Below, piece after piece: positions 22,417 through 31,428 of a stretch of 32,569 bases of DNA. The notes under the pieces are model-generated. The model searched no databases and had not been told where the DNA came from. It saw only the letters and a list, made by a program, of their open reading frames with translations. The number at the start of each line of letters is the position of its first letter. Position 1 is the stretch's first letter. This stretch comes from Rhodospirillaceae bacterium. Its GTDB lineage: Bacteria > Pseudomonadota > Alphaproteobacteria > UBA2966. A program made the position numbers and the translations under genes. The stretch is taken from assembly GCA_002690215.1 (NCBI GenBank), contig NZDS01000052.1, positions 1-32,569 on the forward strand. Reading direction: 5' to 3'.

Positions 22417-24486
22417 ATGTCCGCGCCGCAAGCACCCTGGCGCATCGGCGTCGACGTCGGCGGCACCTTTACCGATATGGTATTGCGCGATGCCTCCGGT
22501 CGCTTCTTTGTCTTCAAGGTGCCGACAGTGCCGGAGGATCCGGCGCAGGGCGTACACGATGACCTCAAGCTGGCGGCTGAGGCCTTCGACCTGGGACTGG
22601 GCCGGCTGCTGGGCGGCTGCGAGCTTTTCGTCCACGGCTCGACCATGGCCACCAACACCATCATCGAGCGCAAGGGCGCCCGGGTGGGGCTTTTGACCAG
22701 CCGGGGCTTTCGCGATTCGCTGGAGATCCGGCGCGGCATGCGCGAGGACCAGTGGGACCACCGGCGGCCCTTTCCCGAGGTGCTGGTGCCCAGGTATCTG
22801 CGTCTGCCGGTTGGGGGACGGCTGGACCGCGACGGCGCCGAGTTGCGGCCGTTGATCGAGGCGGACGTGGGGGATGCAGTTGCAGTATTTGCTGAAGAGG
22901 GCGTCGAAGCGATAGCCGTCAGCCTGATCAATAGCTGCCTCGACGCCAGCCACGAGCGGCGCTGCGGCGAACTGCTCGAGGGCGCCTGGGCCGGCGACTG
23001 GGTGTCGCTTTCGCATCAGATCGTGCCCGTGATGGGCGAATACGAGCGCACCTCGACGACGGTGATGAACGCCTACCTGGCACCGCGTGTGGTGGGCTAT
23101 TTGCGCCGCCTCAACGAGCGGCTGCTGGACTTGGGGCTGGGGCATCCCATCCTGTTGGTGCAATCGAACGGCGGCGCTGTGTCGGTCGACCAGGTGGCGG
23201 CGCGGCCGGTCAACCTGGTGCTGTCGGGCCCGGCCGCCGGTGTCGGCGCGCTCAACCACTACACCCGCACGGCCGGATCCAAGAACCTCATCTGCATGGA
23301 GATAGGCGGAACCAGTTGCGACGTCACGCTGATGGGTGAAGGCAGCATTGCCGTTACCGACCAGTTGCGCATCGAAGGTTATGACTTGGCGACGCCGGCC
23401 ATCGACATTCAGACAGCCGGTGCCGGCGGTGGCACCATTGCCGGCGTCGACGGGGCGGGCATGCTGACGGTGGGGCCGCAAGGAGCCGGGGCGCGGCCGG
23501 GGCCGGCCTGCTACGGCTTCGGCGGTGACCGGCCGACGGTGACCGATGCCCAGTTGCTGCTTGGCCGTCTGCGCTCGGGCAACTATGCCGGCGGCGCCGT
23601 CAGCCTGAACGAAGACCTGGCCCGTCAGGCCATGGAAACGGTGGCCGAGCCCTTGGGCATCGGCGTCGAGGAGGCGGCCATCGGGGTAATCCGGCTCTTG
23701 GAACAAAATCTGCTGCACGTGGTCGAGAAGATCTCCATCGAACGTGGCCACAACCCGGCCCGATTCGTGCTGGTGGCGGCCGGCGGCGCGGGGCCCATGC
23801 ACGGCGCCGCGGTGGCCCGGGCGCTGGGCTGCAAGCGCCTTTACGTGCCGCGCCAGGCCGGTGCCTTTTGCGCTTTCGGCATGCTGCATTCCGACGTGCG
23901 TCATGACCATTTGCAGGTGCTGATGGATGACTTGGACGCGGTGACCGGCGAACGCTTGGAAGCGGTCTATGGCGATCTCGAATCCGCCGCCATACCGGTG
24001 TTGGAATCCGAGTCCTTCGGGCCCGAGAACCGTCACATGCAACGCCAGCTCGATCTGCGTTACCGCAGTCAACAGTGGTCTATCCGGGTCGACGTCGACA
24101 TGGCCGCTGGTTTCGATCCCCAAGCCGTGCGCCGCGCCTTCGAGGTCGAGCACCAACGCCAGTTCGGCCACATCCAGCCCGAAGGCGGTATCGACATAAC
24201 CGCGCTGAGGCTGGTGGCGCGGGGCCTGATCGAGCTCTCGCAGCCCGAAGCCCTGGCCCCAGCCGGCGCGCTGCCCGATCCCGAGAGCCGCATGGTCTAT
24301 CAGGACAGCCAGACCGGCTGGTCGGAGACGCCGGTCTACAACGGCAGCAACCTCGGCCCCGGCCACTGCCTGACCGGGCCGCTGCTGATCGAAGAGCCGA
24401 CCACGACGGTGCTGGCCGGGCCTGGCGACAGCCTCGAGGTGGACGAATTCGGCAACTTCGCCATCGACCTGGGAGCCGGCTCATGA
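22417..24486 (+). CDS. hyuA: Hydantoinase A / 5-oxoprolinase-like ATP-dependent amidohydrolase, alpha subunit
   Basis: This 689-residue subunit is of the HyuA/OplA/acetone-carboxylase-like family, which uses ATP phosphorylation to open cyclic amides or activate ketones. Motifs: the actin-like phosphate loop IGVDVGGTFTD (10-20), STMATNTIIERKGARVGLLTS (in parts STMATNTI and GARVGLLTS), NLVLSGPAAGVGA, MEIGGTSCDV and GARPGPACYGFGGDRPTVTDA (in parts GARPGPACYG and DRPTVTDA). ATG 22417 follows GAAAGA; ATG 22393 in frame is the alternative. Its stop overlaps the hyuB start by four bases (ATGA), as expected for subunits of one complex. True hydantoin, oxoproline or other substrate cannot be told apart from sequence alone. 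Confidence 0.9.
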   Translation: MSAPQAPWRIGVDVGGTFTDMVLRDASGRFFVFKVPTVPEDPAQGVHDDLKLAAEAFDLGLGRLLGGCELFVHGSTMATNTIIERKGARVGLLTSRGFRDSLEIRRGMREDQWDHRRPFPEVLVPRYLRLPVGGRLDRDGAELRPLIEADVGDAVAVFAEEGVEAIAVSLINSCLDASHERRCGELLEGAWAGDWVSLSHQIVPVMGEYERTSTTVMNAYLAPRVVGYLRRLNERLLDLGLGHPILLVQSNGGAVSVDQVAARPVNLVLSGPAAGVGALNHYTRTAGSKNLICMEIGGTSCDVTLMGEGSIAVTDQLRIEGYDLATPAIDIQTAGAGGGTIAGVDGAGMLTVGPQGAGARPGPACYGFGGDRPTVTDAQLLLGRLRSGNYAGGAVSLNEDLARQAMETVAEPLGIGVEEAAIGVIRLLEQNLLHVVEKISIERGHNPARFVLVAAGGAGPMHGAAVARALGCKRLYVPRQAGAFCAFGMLHSDVRHDHLQVLMDDLDAVTGERLEAVYGDLESAAIPVLESESFGPENRHMQRQLDLRYRSQQWSIRVDVDMAAGFDPQAVRRAFEVEHQRQFGHIQPEGGIDITALRLVARGLIELSQPEALAPAGALPDPESRMVYQDSQTGWSETPVYNGSNLGPGHCLTGPLLIEEPTTTVLAGPGDSLEVDEFGNFAIDLGAGS

Positions 24487-26231
24487 ACCTCGATCCCATT
24501 CAGCTGGCCCTGGTGCAGAACCGCCTCGACCACGTTTCGCGGCAGATGGGCTGGGTGATGACGCGCACCGCGCGCAGCCCCATCTTCAACCAGTCCCACG
24601 ATTTCTCCTGCTTCATCACCGATCCGGCCGGCACCCTGGTCAGCCAGGCCGACGGCATTCCCATCCATACCGGCGGTGGCGGTTTTGCGGTCAGGGCCCT
24701 GTTGGCAGCCTTCGCAGACGATATTGCCGAGGGCGACGTTTTTTTGCTCAATGACCCCTACGTGGCTGGCGGCAACCATCTGCCGGACTGGGTCATCGCC
24801 CGGCCCATCTTCGTCGACGCCACCTTGGTGGCGTTTTGCTGCAACCGGGCGCACCAGTCCGATATCGGCGGCGGTGCCGCCGGCACCTACAATGCCGAAG
24901 CCACCGAGATCTTTCATGAAGGCGTGCGCTTGCCGCCGCTCAAGTTGATCGAGGCCGGGGGCACTCGCCAGGACCTCTGGAACCTGCTTCTCCTCAACAG
25001 CCGCACGCCCGACCTGCAGGACGGCGACCTGCGGGCCATGGTGGGTTCGACGCGCATCGGCGGCGAACGCGTGGCCGGCCTGATCGCCGAGCTTGGCGTA
25101 GCGTCGGGGCTGGCTTACTTCGAAGCCATTCTCGATCACGCCGACCGGCGCTTCCGCACGGCGCTCTCGGAGCTCCCCGACGGCCGCTACGAGGCCACCG
25201 AAGTCATCGACAATGATTGCTTCGAGTTTCGCGATATCACGATACGATTGGCGCTCGAGATCTCTGCGGACACAGCCCGGGTCGATTTCACGGGCACGGA
25301 TGGTCAGATCCTGGGTTTCAAGAATTCCTCGCTGGCCAACACCTATTCGGCGGTCTACATGGCGCTGGCGTCCTATTTCGAGCCCGACCTGCCGCGCAAC
25401 GAGGGCACCTTTCGCGGCGTCGAGATCACGGCGCCCGAGGGCTCGATCATCAACCCCCGTCCGCCGGCACCGGTCACCATGTGTACCGTCTTCGTCGCCC
25501 ACGAGATCGTACACGCGGTATGGAAGGCGCTGGCCGAGGCCGATCCGGCCCGCAGTTGCGCCGGCTGGGCCAAGTCTATTCACAGCGTTACGGCCGGCGG
25601 CATAGGCTCGGACCGGCCCTTCGTGCTTTACCACTGGCACGCCATGCCGGGCGGCGGCGCCACGGGAAACCGTGACGGATTCAATACCATCGGCCACCTG
25701 ATTGCGCTGGGGGGATTGCACCTGCCCAACGCCGAAACTTACGAGCAGGTCTATCCCATCCGTATCGAGCGCCAGGAGTTCCGTTGCGATGGTGGTGGGC
25801 CCGGCGAGTTCCGCGGCGGCAGCGGCATCGACTACGAGGCCCGGGTCCTGACGGCCGGCGAACATACCTTCCGCGGCGAGGGCGTCGGTGCACCGTCGGG
25901 CTTCGGCATTGCCGGCGGCGAGGAGGGTAAGGGCGGCGTGATTACCGTTTACCCGGAAGGTCAGCCCGATTTCGAGGCACCCAAGTACGGCAAGCGCAAT
26001 CTGCCGCCGGCTCGCATCACCGCCGCCTCGCCCGGTGGTGGCGGCTGGGGCGAGGCGCTCGAGCGCCAGCCCGGGAGCGTGCTGCGCGATGTCCGCGACG
26101 GGCTCGTCAGCTTTGTGGCGGCGCGCGATACTTACGGCGTCGTGCTCGACGATGCCTGCCATGAGATCGATAACGACGCCACCAATGACCTCAGGACCCG
26201 CCTGTCCCAAGAACGAGGGATCACATCATGA
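24483..26231 (+). CDS. hyuB: Hydantoinase B / 5-oxoprolinase-like amidohydrolase, beta subunit
   Basis: This 582-residue partner of HyuA carries the metal-dependent half of the reaction. Family motifs: SHDFSCFITDPAG near 38, IPIHTGGGGFAVRAL near 59, LNDPYVAGGNHLPDW near 88 (the usual GGTHLPD is GGNHLPD), the RAHQSDIGGGAAG metal-binding loop near 121, and IERQEFRCDGGGPGEFRGGSG (in parts RQEFRCDG and GPGEFRGGSG). Full length and no frameshift. It overlaps the downstream enoyl-CoA hydratase gene by four bases (ATGA), so three genes are translationally coupled. That coupling suggests the product feeds into CoA chemistry, which is inference. Confidence 0.9.
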   Translation: MNLDPIQLALVQNRLDHVSRQMGWVMTRTARSPIFNQSHDFSCFITDPAGTLVSQADGIPIHTGGGGFAVRALLAAFADDIAEGDVFLLNDPYVAGGNHLPDWVIARPIFVDATLVAFCCNRAHQSDIGGGAAGTYNAEATEIFHEGVRLPPLKLIEAGGTRQDLWNLLLLNSRTPDLQDGDLRAMVGSTRIGGERVAGLIAELGVASGLAYFEAILDHADRRFRTALSELPDGRYEATEVIDNDCFEFRDITIRLALEISADTARVDFTGTDGQILGFKNSSLANTYSAVYMALASYFEPDLPRNEGTFRGVEITAPEGSIINPRPPAPVTMCTVFVAHEIVHAVWKALAEADPARSCAGWAKSIHSVTAGGIGSDRPFVLYHWHAMPGGGATGNRDGFNTIGHLIALGGLHLPNAETYEQVYPIRIERQEFRCDGGGPGEFRGGSGIDYEARVLTAGEHTFRGEGVGAPSGFGIAGGEEGKGGVITVYPEGQPDFEAPKYGKRNLPPARITAASPGGGGWGEALERQPGSVLRDVRDGLVSFVAARDTYGVVLDDACHEIDNDATNDLRTRLSQERGITS

Positions 26232-27025
26232 GCGCTACAGTGACTAGCGAATTCGCTGACGCTATCGCTACCATCACCCTCAATGGCCCCGATGAGATGA
26301 ACGTGCTGTCGATCGAACGCTCGCGCGATCTGGCCCGGGCCGTGACTTTGGCAGGCCAGGATACCGAAGTGCGCTGCGTCGTGCTGCAGGGTGCGGGTGG
26401 CAATTTCTGCGCCGGCGCCAACGTCAAGTCGATGCTGGAGAATCTCGATCTCAGCGATGCGGAACGCCACTTCCGCACGCGACAGATCCTCAACGAGTTG
26501 CACCTGACGACCCGCACGATACGCGCCATGCCCAAGCCCGTGATCGCCAGCGTCGAGGGCGCGGCGGCCGGTGGCGGGTTCAGCATCGCCATGGGTTGCG
26601 ACATGGTAGTCGCCGCAGAAAATGCAAAATTTACAATGGCTTACAACAATCTTGGCCTTTGCCCCGATGCCTCCGGAACCTATTCGCTACCGCGCCTGGT
26701 GGGGGTGCGCAAGGCGGTCGAGTTGGCCTTCCTGGGCGATCCTATCGGCGCCCGCGAGGCGCTGGAGCTGGGCATCATCAACCGCGTCGTAGCGGATGCG
26801 GAACTGGCCACCGAGACCGCTGCCCTGGCGAACCGGCTGGCCGTTGGTGCCACCTTCGCCTATGGCAAGACAAAGATGCTCTACTACCGCTCGCTGGCGT
26901 CGTCCTACGACGAACAGCTCGAGGCCGAAGGCGATGCCGTCACTTCGTGCATGGTTTCTGATGATTTTCGCGAGGCGGTAAAGGCTTTCGTAGAAAAACG
27001 ACCCCGCAATTTCACTGGGCGCTGA
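26228..27025 (+). CDS. Enoyl-CoA hydratase/isomerase (crotonase) family protein
   Basis: This 265-residue crotonase-fold enzyme acts on acyl-CoA thioesters. The oxyanion-hole segments are NFCAGANVKSM (59-69) and EGAAAGGGFSIAMGCD (110-125). The residue after the second one, in LGLCPDASGTYSLPRL, is Asp147, where classical hydratases carry a second Glu. The pattern resembles isomerases of the PaaG type, so a double-bond isomerase or lyase is as likely as a hydratase. It overlaps hyuB by four bases, which is unusual company for a crotonase. A 61-base gap with no clear promoter separates it from the MoxR gene. Confidence 0.9.
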   Translation: MSATVTSEFADAIATITLNGPDEMNVLSIERSRDLARAVTLAGQDTEVRCVVLQGAGGNFCAGANVKSMLENLDLSDAERHFRTRQILNELHLTTRTIRAMPKPVIASVEGAAAGGGFSIAMGCDMVVAAENAKFTMAYNNLGLCPDASGTYSLPRLVGVRKAVELAFLGDPIGAREALELGIINRVVADAELATETAALANRLAVGATFAYGKTKMLYYRSLASSYDEQLEAEGDAVTSCMVSDDFREAVKAFVEKRPRNFTGR

Positions 27026-27086
27026 GGGTCGTGACCAGACAAGAAATGCGGGCTAGAGTGCCCCCCCAATTCCAATGAGGCGAAAT

Positions 27087-28082
27087 ATGTCAGAATCAGT
27101 GGCCGCGGCCGCACCTTCCCCTAGCGGTCCGACCGACAAGATCGCTTCCGTCGAGGCCATCGTCGATGGTCTGGGCAGCGTCGGCTACATCGCCTCGCAG
27201 CAGATCGCCACGGCGCTATTCGTTGCCGAGCACTTGCAGAAACCGATCCTGGTCGAAGGCTCGGCCGGCGTCGGCAAGACCGAACTGGCGCTGTCGGCGG
27301 CGGCCTGGCTGGATCTGCCGCTGATCCGCATGCAGTGCTACGAAGGGCTGGACGAATCCAAGGCGCTTTATGAATGGAAGTACGGCAAGCAGCTTCTGTA
27401 CACCCAGATCCTCAAGGACAAGGTGGGCAGCACGCTTTCCGATGCCGCCGATCTCGACACCGCCATGGAGCGGCTGCAAGGCTTTGGCGACCTCTTCTTT
27501 TCGGAGCAGTTTCTCGAGCCCCGGCCGCTGCTCAAGGCGTTACGCCAGGAAGGCGGCGCGGTACTGCTGATTGACGAGGTGGACAAGTCCGACGAGGAAT
27601 TCGAGGCCTTCCTGCTCGAGGTGCTGTCAGATTTCCAGGTCTCGATTCCCGAGATCGGCACCGTTACAGCTATTGTGCCGCCGCTGGTCTTCCTCACCTC
27701 CAACAACGTGCGCGAGATGGGCGATGCCCTGAAGCGGCGCTGTTTGCACCTGCACATTCCGTTGCCCGATGCCCGGCTGGAGCAGCGCATCGTGGCCTCG
27801 CGGGTGCCCGGCATCGAGGAACGTCTGAGCCGCCAATTGGTCGATTTCGTGCAGATGCTCAGGGACGAGGAGTTGAAAAAGCTGCCTTCGATCTCCGAAA
27901 CCATCGACTGGGCCCGGGTCTTGCTGTTGCTGCATGCCGAGACCCTGGAGGTCGGCCTGGTGCGGGACACCATGAACGTGCTGCTGAAGTTCGAACAGGA
28001 CATCGCTGCCATGACGCCCAAGGTGCCGGAGATGGTGCGTAAGACGGCCGGGCAATTGCCACAGGGCCGCCCACAGAGCTGA
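27087..28082 (+). CDS. MoxR-family AAA+ ATPase (CoxD-like)
   Basis: This 331-residue AAA+ protein is of the MoxR class, ATP-driven chaperones that work with a VWA protein to insert cofactors or remodel complexes. Walker A is EGSAGVGKT with Lys64, Walker B LLIDEVDKSD with Asp163/Glu164, sensor 1 LTSNN with Asn206, and a conserved LKRRC arginine pair near 217. The Walker A variant (GSAGVGKT rather than GPPGVGKT) and the ECYEGLD-like QCYEGLDESKALYEW block match the CoxD-type branch linked to Mo-hydroxylase maturation. ATG 27087 with GAGG six bases upstream is preferred to ATG 27075. It is followed 13 bases later by its VWA partner. Confidence 0.9.
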   Translation: MSESVAAAAPSPSGPTDKIASVEAIVDGLGSVGYIASQQIATALFVAEHLQKPILVEGSAGVGKTELALSAAAWLDLPLIRMQCYEGLDESKALYEWKYGKQLLYTQILKDKVGSTLSDAADLDTAMERLQGFGDLFFSEQFLEPRPLLKALRQEGGAVLLIDEVDKSDEEFEAFLLEVLSDFQVSIPEIGTVTAIVPPLVFLTSNNVREMGDALKRRCLHLHIPLPDARLEQRIVASRVPGIEERLSRQLVDFVQMLRDEELKKLPSISETIDWARVLLLLHAETLEVGLVRDTMNVLLKFEQDIAAMTPKVPEMVRKTAGQLPQGRPQS

Positions 28083-28095
28083 ACCGGACAGGGCC

Positions 28096-29448
28096 GTGCA
28101 ACAGACTCTGGAGAACTTCCTGCGGGCGCTGAGGGCAGCCGACATCCGTGTTTCGCCGGCCGAGGCTATCGACGCCCACCGCACCGTCGACGTGGTCGGC
28201 TATGGTCACCGCCAGCTTCTCAAGGACGCGCTTTGTGTGACTCTGGCCAAGACGCCAGACGAGGTCGGGCGCTATGAGGAGTGCTTCGAGCTCTTCTTCA
28301 GCCGCGAGGAGTTCCGCGCCGGCGATGATGGCGAAACCGCGGCCGGCGGCGAGGGACTGAGTGAATCCGAAGCCCAGATGCTGACCGAGCAGGCGCTGGC
28401 GCAGATGGTCATGGAAGGTGATGGCGAGGGTCTGGCGCGCGAAATGGACCGGGCCGCCAGCGAAGTCGGTGTGACCAATATCCAATCCTTTATCCAACGC
28501 GGCAACTTCGCGCGGCGCATCCTCGACCAGATGGGATTGCGCGACCTGGAGCGACTGATCGCCGATCTCAACCGCCAGGACGACGCGGCGGCGGACGATA
28601 TGGCGGAGCGCCTGGAGGCCGGCCGGCGCATGCTGCTTGACGAGGCACGGCAATACGTCGAGCGCCAGTTCGAGCTCTACGCCCGCAACGCCGGCCAGAA
28701 CCTGCGCCAGGAATTTCTCGCCGAGACTCGCCTTTCGGCGGTCGAGCAACGCGACTTCGACGTCATGCACCGCTTGGTAAAGCGCCTCGCCAAGCGGCTG
28801 GCCACGCGCTACAGCCGGCGCCGCCACCGCTCCCGGCGCGGTCACCTCGACGTGCGGCGGACGCTACGCCGCTCCATGGCGCACGACGGCATACCCTTCG
28901 AAACGGTGTGGAAGCAGATCAAGATCGAGCGACCCCGCATCGTCGTGCTCTGCGACGTCTCGCGCTCGGTGGCGGCGGCGGCGCGGTTCCTGCTGCTTTT
29001 CCTCTACAGCCTCAACGAAGTTATCGCCCAGTTGCACGCTTTCGCCTTTTCCGACCGCCTGATCGACGTCAGCGACATCATGGAGACGGAGGACGTGGAG
29101 ACGGCCATCCCGGCGGTGCTGGAAGAGATCGGCTATCGCTCCACCGACTACGGCCAGGCCCTGGTCGATTTCTGCGATCTCCACCTGGAGCGCCTGGATC
29201 GGCGCACCACCGTAATTGTGTTGGGCGACGGGCGCTCCAACTTCACTGACCCCCGCCTCGACCTGATGCGCACGCTGCACGACCGTACCAAGGCGGTAAT
29301 CTGGCTCAACCCCGAGCCCGAGGGTTTTTGGGGGCTCGGCGATTCTGAAATGCACCGCTACCGCCGCTTCTGCCACGTCGCCCGCACCTGCAACACCATC
29401 CAGCACCTGGAAGACGTCATCAACGACGTGCTGAAGAGCTACGTGTGA
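28096..29448 (+). CDS. CoxE-like VWA-domain protein, partner of the MoxR ATPase
   Basis: This 450-residue protein has a helical N-terminal half and a C-terminal von Willebrand A domain. The metal-ion-dependent adhesion site is complete: DVSRS (Asp287, Ser289, Ser291), Thr350 in YRSTDYGQAL and Asp378 in VLGDGRSN. A strongly basic stretch (RYSRRRHRSRRGHLD near 238) precedes the VWA domain, followed by the RTLRRSMAHDGIPFE motif typical of the CoxE family. With MoxR it would form an ATP-driven metal/cofactor insertion or remodelling pair; in CO dehydrogenase operons CoxD/CoxE mature the Mo-Cu site. No Mo-hydroxylase subunit lies in this window, so the client is unknown. The start is GTG at 28096. 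Confidence 0.9.
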   Translation: MQQTLENFLRALRAADIRVSPAEAIDAHRTVDVVGYGHRQLLKDALCVTLAKTPDEVGRYEECFELFFSREEFRAGDDGETAAGGEGLSESEAQMLTEQALAQMVMEGDGEGLAREMDRAASEVGVTNIQSFIQRGNFARRILDQMGLRDLERLIADLNRQDDAAADDMAERLEAGRRMLLDEARQYVERQFELYARNAGQNLRQEFLAETRLSAVEQRDFDVMHRLVKRLAKRLATRYSRRRHRSRRGHLDVRRTLRRSMAHDGIPFETVWKQIKIERPRIVVLCDVSRSVAAAARFLLLFLYSLNEVIAQLHAFAFSDRLIDVSDIMETEDVETAIPAVLEEIGYRSTDYGQALVDFCDLHLERLDRRTTVIVLGDGRSNFTDPRLDLMRTLHDRTKAVIWLNPEPEGFWGLGDSEMHRYRRFCHVARTCNTIQHLEDVINDVLKSYV

Positions 29449-29457
29449 AGCTAGCGG

Positions 29458-29473
29458 TCCGCCAGTTGGCGGA
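29458..29473. terminator. Short hairpin between convergent genes (weak terminator candidate)
   Basis: A perfect inverted repeat TCCGCC-AGTT-GGCGGA lies ten bases after the CoxE-like stop and before the convergent ubiV stop. Its position suits a bidirectional terminator. There is no T-run on either side, so intrinsic termination would be inefficient. Confidence 0.3.
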
Positions 29474-29533
29474 GGTTCCCGAATACCTGTTCTACGGTTT
29501 TGGACCAGTCATCGTCACTGGGTTTGCCCGGAT

Positions 29534-30442
29534 TCAGGCCACCGAGCGAGGCGTTCCGTCCAGGTAGCGCCAACCTTCGTCGCCGTAATAGAAGCCGTTG
29601 GAGAGCGGGGCGTCGAGCAGCGCCTCGAGCTCCTGCCGGGCGCCCTCGGCCTCGCGCTTGCCGTCGAGCACGGCGCGGAAGAGGCCGGCCACGGCCACCA
29701 TGTCGGTGTCGTGTGGGGAGAGCCGGAAGTGCTCTACCCCCGAGCCCTGCAGCTCGGTCAATTCGCCGAGCAGCGAACCGTAGCGGTAACTCAGGGTCTG
29801 GGTCCCGTTGACCGCCAAAAAGGCATCGCCGTCGAGGGTCTCGACGGTCATGCCGTCGGGGTCGCGGTCGCAGACGTACTGGCAGCCGTCCTTGTGCAAG
29901 CCGTGGGCCCGGGCGTGGTAGCAGCGCGCCGAGATGGCCAGCGGCAGGCGGCCGAAGACGGCCGCTTCGAGTTCGACGCCGCGGCCGGCCAGCGCGGCGA
30001 TCGAGGCGCCCGGCAATTCGTGCGGCAGGCAGATGCGTTTGGCGCCACGGCGGCCCAGGTAATCGACCGTGCCCTCGTTGTAGACGTTGACGAAAGGGCC
30101 GATGCAGTGCGGCCGGCCGGCCAGCAAGGCCGTGCCCGAAAGGTCGTTGGCTTCGACCAGGCGTTCCTCGTCGGCGGCCAGGCCGCGCAAGGCCTCCATC
30201 TCGCGCGGGCTCATGATCAGTGCCAGCGTCGAGATCACGACTTCCTTGCCCGCCGCCTCCAGGCGCTCGATGACGGAAGCCAGATAGGGCTCGAAAAAAC
30301 TCTCGCGCTTGGAGCACACGACTTCGCCGAGATAGACGGTATCGAGGTCAGCCTCGTCGGCCATTTGGAAATAGAAATCGCGCTTCTGCTCAGCCGGCCA
30401 GTTGAACAGCAGCGGCCCCAGCGTCAGCGCCGGCTTGCTCAT
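29534..30442 (-). CDS. ubiV: UbiV, O2-independent ubiquinone biosynthesis (U32-family Fe-S protein)
   Basis: This 302-residue protein is of the peptidase-U32-like family. With UbiU it carries out the hydroxylations of ubiquinone synthesis without oxygen. Four cysteines are placed as in the [4Fe-4S] ligands of UbiV: Cys43 (VVCSKRE), Cys174 (SARCYHAR), Cys187 and Cys191 (DGCQYVC). The 13- and 4-residue spacings of the last three are those of E. coli UbiV. Start LTLGPLLFNWP and the GPFVNVYNEGT block are typical. The start ATG at 30442 overlaps the ubiU stop by four bases. It is the last gene of a ubiT-ubiU-ubiV transcript. Confidence 0.93.
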   Translation of the reverse strand: MSKPALTLGPLLFNWPAEQKRDFYFQMADEADLDTVYLGEVVCSKRESFFEPYLASVIERLEAAGKEVVISTLALIMSPREMEALRGLAADEERLVEANDLSGTALLAGRPHCIGPFVNVYNEGTVDYLGRRGAKRICLPHELPGASIAALAGRGVELEAAVFGRLPLAISARCYHARAHGLHKDGCQYVCDRDPDGMTVETLDGDAFLAVNGTQTLSYRYGSLLGELTELQGSGVEHFRLSPHDTDMVAVAGLFRAVLDGKREAEGARQELEALLDAPLSNGFYYGDEGWRYLDGTPRSVA

Positions 30443-31428
30443 CGCCAGGCCTTTTCGTAGACGCCGGTGGTGCCTTGCTGGCCCTCGCTCAGGTCTTCCA
30501 GGTCGAGCGCCGGGATGTCCTGGTCGGCGGCAACGGCGTCGACGGCTTTGCGGAAGGCGGCGACGACGCGAGCGACGTAGGCTTTGCCGCGCTGGCGGCC
30601 TTCGATCTTGAGGCCCGTGACCCCGGCCGCACGCATTTCGGGCAGCATGGCCTGGACGCTCAGGCTGGTGGGCTCCTCAAAGAGGTAGGAAGCCTCACCT
30701 TCGGCCACGAAGCGGCCCTTGCAAAGTGTCGGGTAGCCCCTGGCCTCGTGCTCGGCAAAGACGTTGATCGTGAAATCGCCGAGCTTGGAAACCAGGCCTT
30801 CCGGCCGTTCTTCGTAGTGGGCGTGGCTGGCCGGCGAGCAGACGCCGCAGTTGTTGGGCGACTTGCCGGTAACGTAGGACGACAGCGTGCAGCGGCCCTC
30901 GGCCATGACGCAGAGGCCGCCGAAGGCGAAGACCTCGGTTTCGACCTCGATGGCCCGGTTGAGCTCGGCGATCTCGGCCAGCGTCAGCACCCGCGGCAGC
31001 ACCACCCGGCGCACGCCGAACTCGCGGGCATAGAAGCCGATGGCCTCGGGGTTGGAGGCCGAGGCCTGGACCGAAAGATGGCGCCTAAGATCGGGCTGGT
31101 TCTGGCAGCAATAGTCCAAAAGCCCGATGTCGGCCAGGATCAGGGCATCGGCGCCCAACGCCGCGGCGTCGTCGACGGCGCGGTGCCAAGGGCCGGCATT
31201 GCCGGCTTCGGGATAGGTGTTGACGGCGACGAAGACGCGGCAGTTGCCGGCGTGGGCATAAGCGATGCCGGCCCGCAGCTCGTCACGGCTGAAGTTGAGG
31301 CCAGGGAAGTTGCGGGCGTTGGTCTCGTCGCGAAAGCCCAAATAGACCGTGTCGGCACCGGCATCGACGGCGGCTCGCAGTGCAGCCGGGGTGCCGGCCG
31401 GGCAGACCAGCTCAAGCGGCCCGCTCAT
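30439..31428 (-). CDS. ubiU: UbiU, O2-independent ubiquinone biosynthesis (U32-family Fe-S protein)
   Basis: This 329-residue U32-family protein partners UbiV in a heterodimer that hydroxylates ubiquinone precursors under anaerobic conditions. N-terminal LELVCPAGTPAALRAAVDAGADTVYLG (in parts VCPAGTPAALRAA and GADTVYLG) and NARNFPGLNFS are family signatures. Cysteines at 173 (GLCVMAEGRC), 180, 197 (CGVCSPAS) and 236 (TLCKGRF) have spacings 7, 17 and 39. These equal the cluster ligands of E. coli UbiU, so the [4Fe-4S] site looks intact. Cys194 is an extra nearby cysteine. Both ends overlap neighbours by four bases (ubiT before, ubiV after), so the three proteins are translationally coupled. Confidence 0.94.
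   Translation of the reverse strand: MSGPLELVCPAGTPAALRAAVDAGADTVYLGFRDETNARNFPGLNFSRDELRAGIAYAHAGNCRVFVAVNTYPEAGNAGPWHRAVDDAAALGADALILADIGLLDYCCQNQPDLRRHLSVQASASNPEAIGFYAREFGVRRVVLPRVLTLAEIAELNRAIEVETEVFAFGGLCVMAEGRCTLSSYVTGKSPNNCGVCSPASHAHYEERPEGLVSKLGDFTINVFAEHEARGYPTLCKGRFVAEGEASYLFEEPTSLSVQAMLPEMRAAGVTGLKIEGRQRGKAYVARVVAAFRKAVDAVAADQDIPALDLEDLSEGQQGTTGVYEKAWR

Noticed and set aside
22282-24366. Minus-strand open frame opposite hyuA (694 codons)
   Set aside because: It has the same shadow composition; the plus strand has all HyuA motifs and coupled overlaps.
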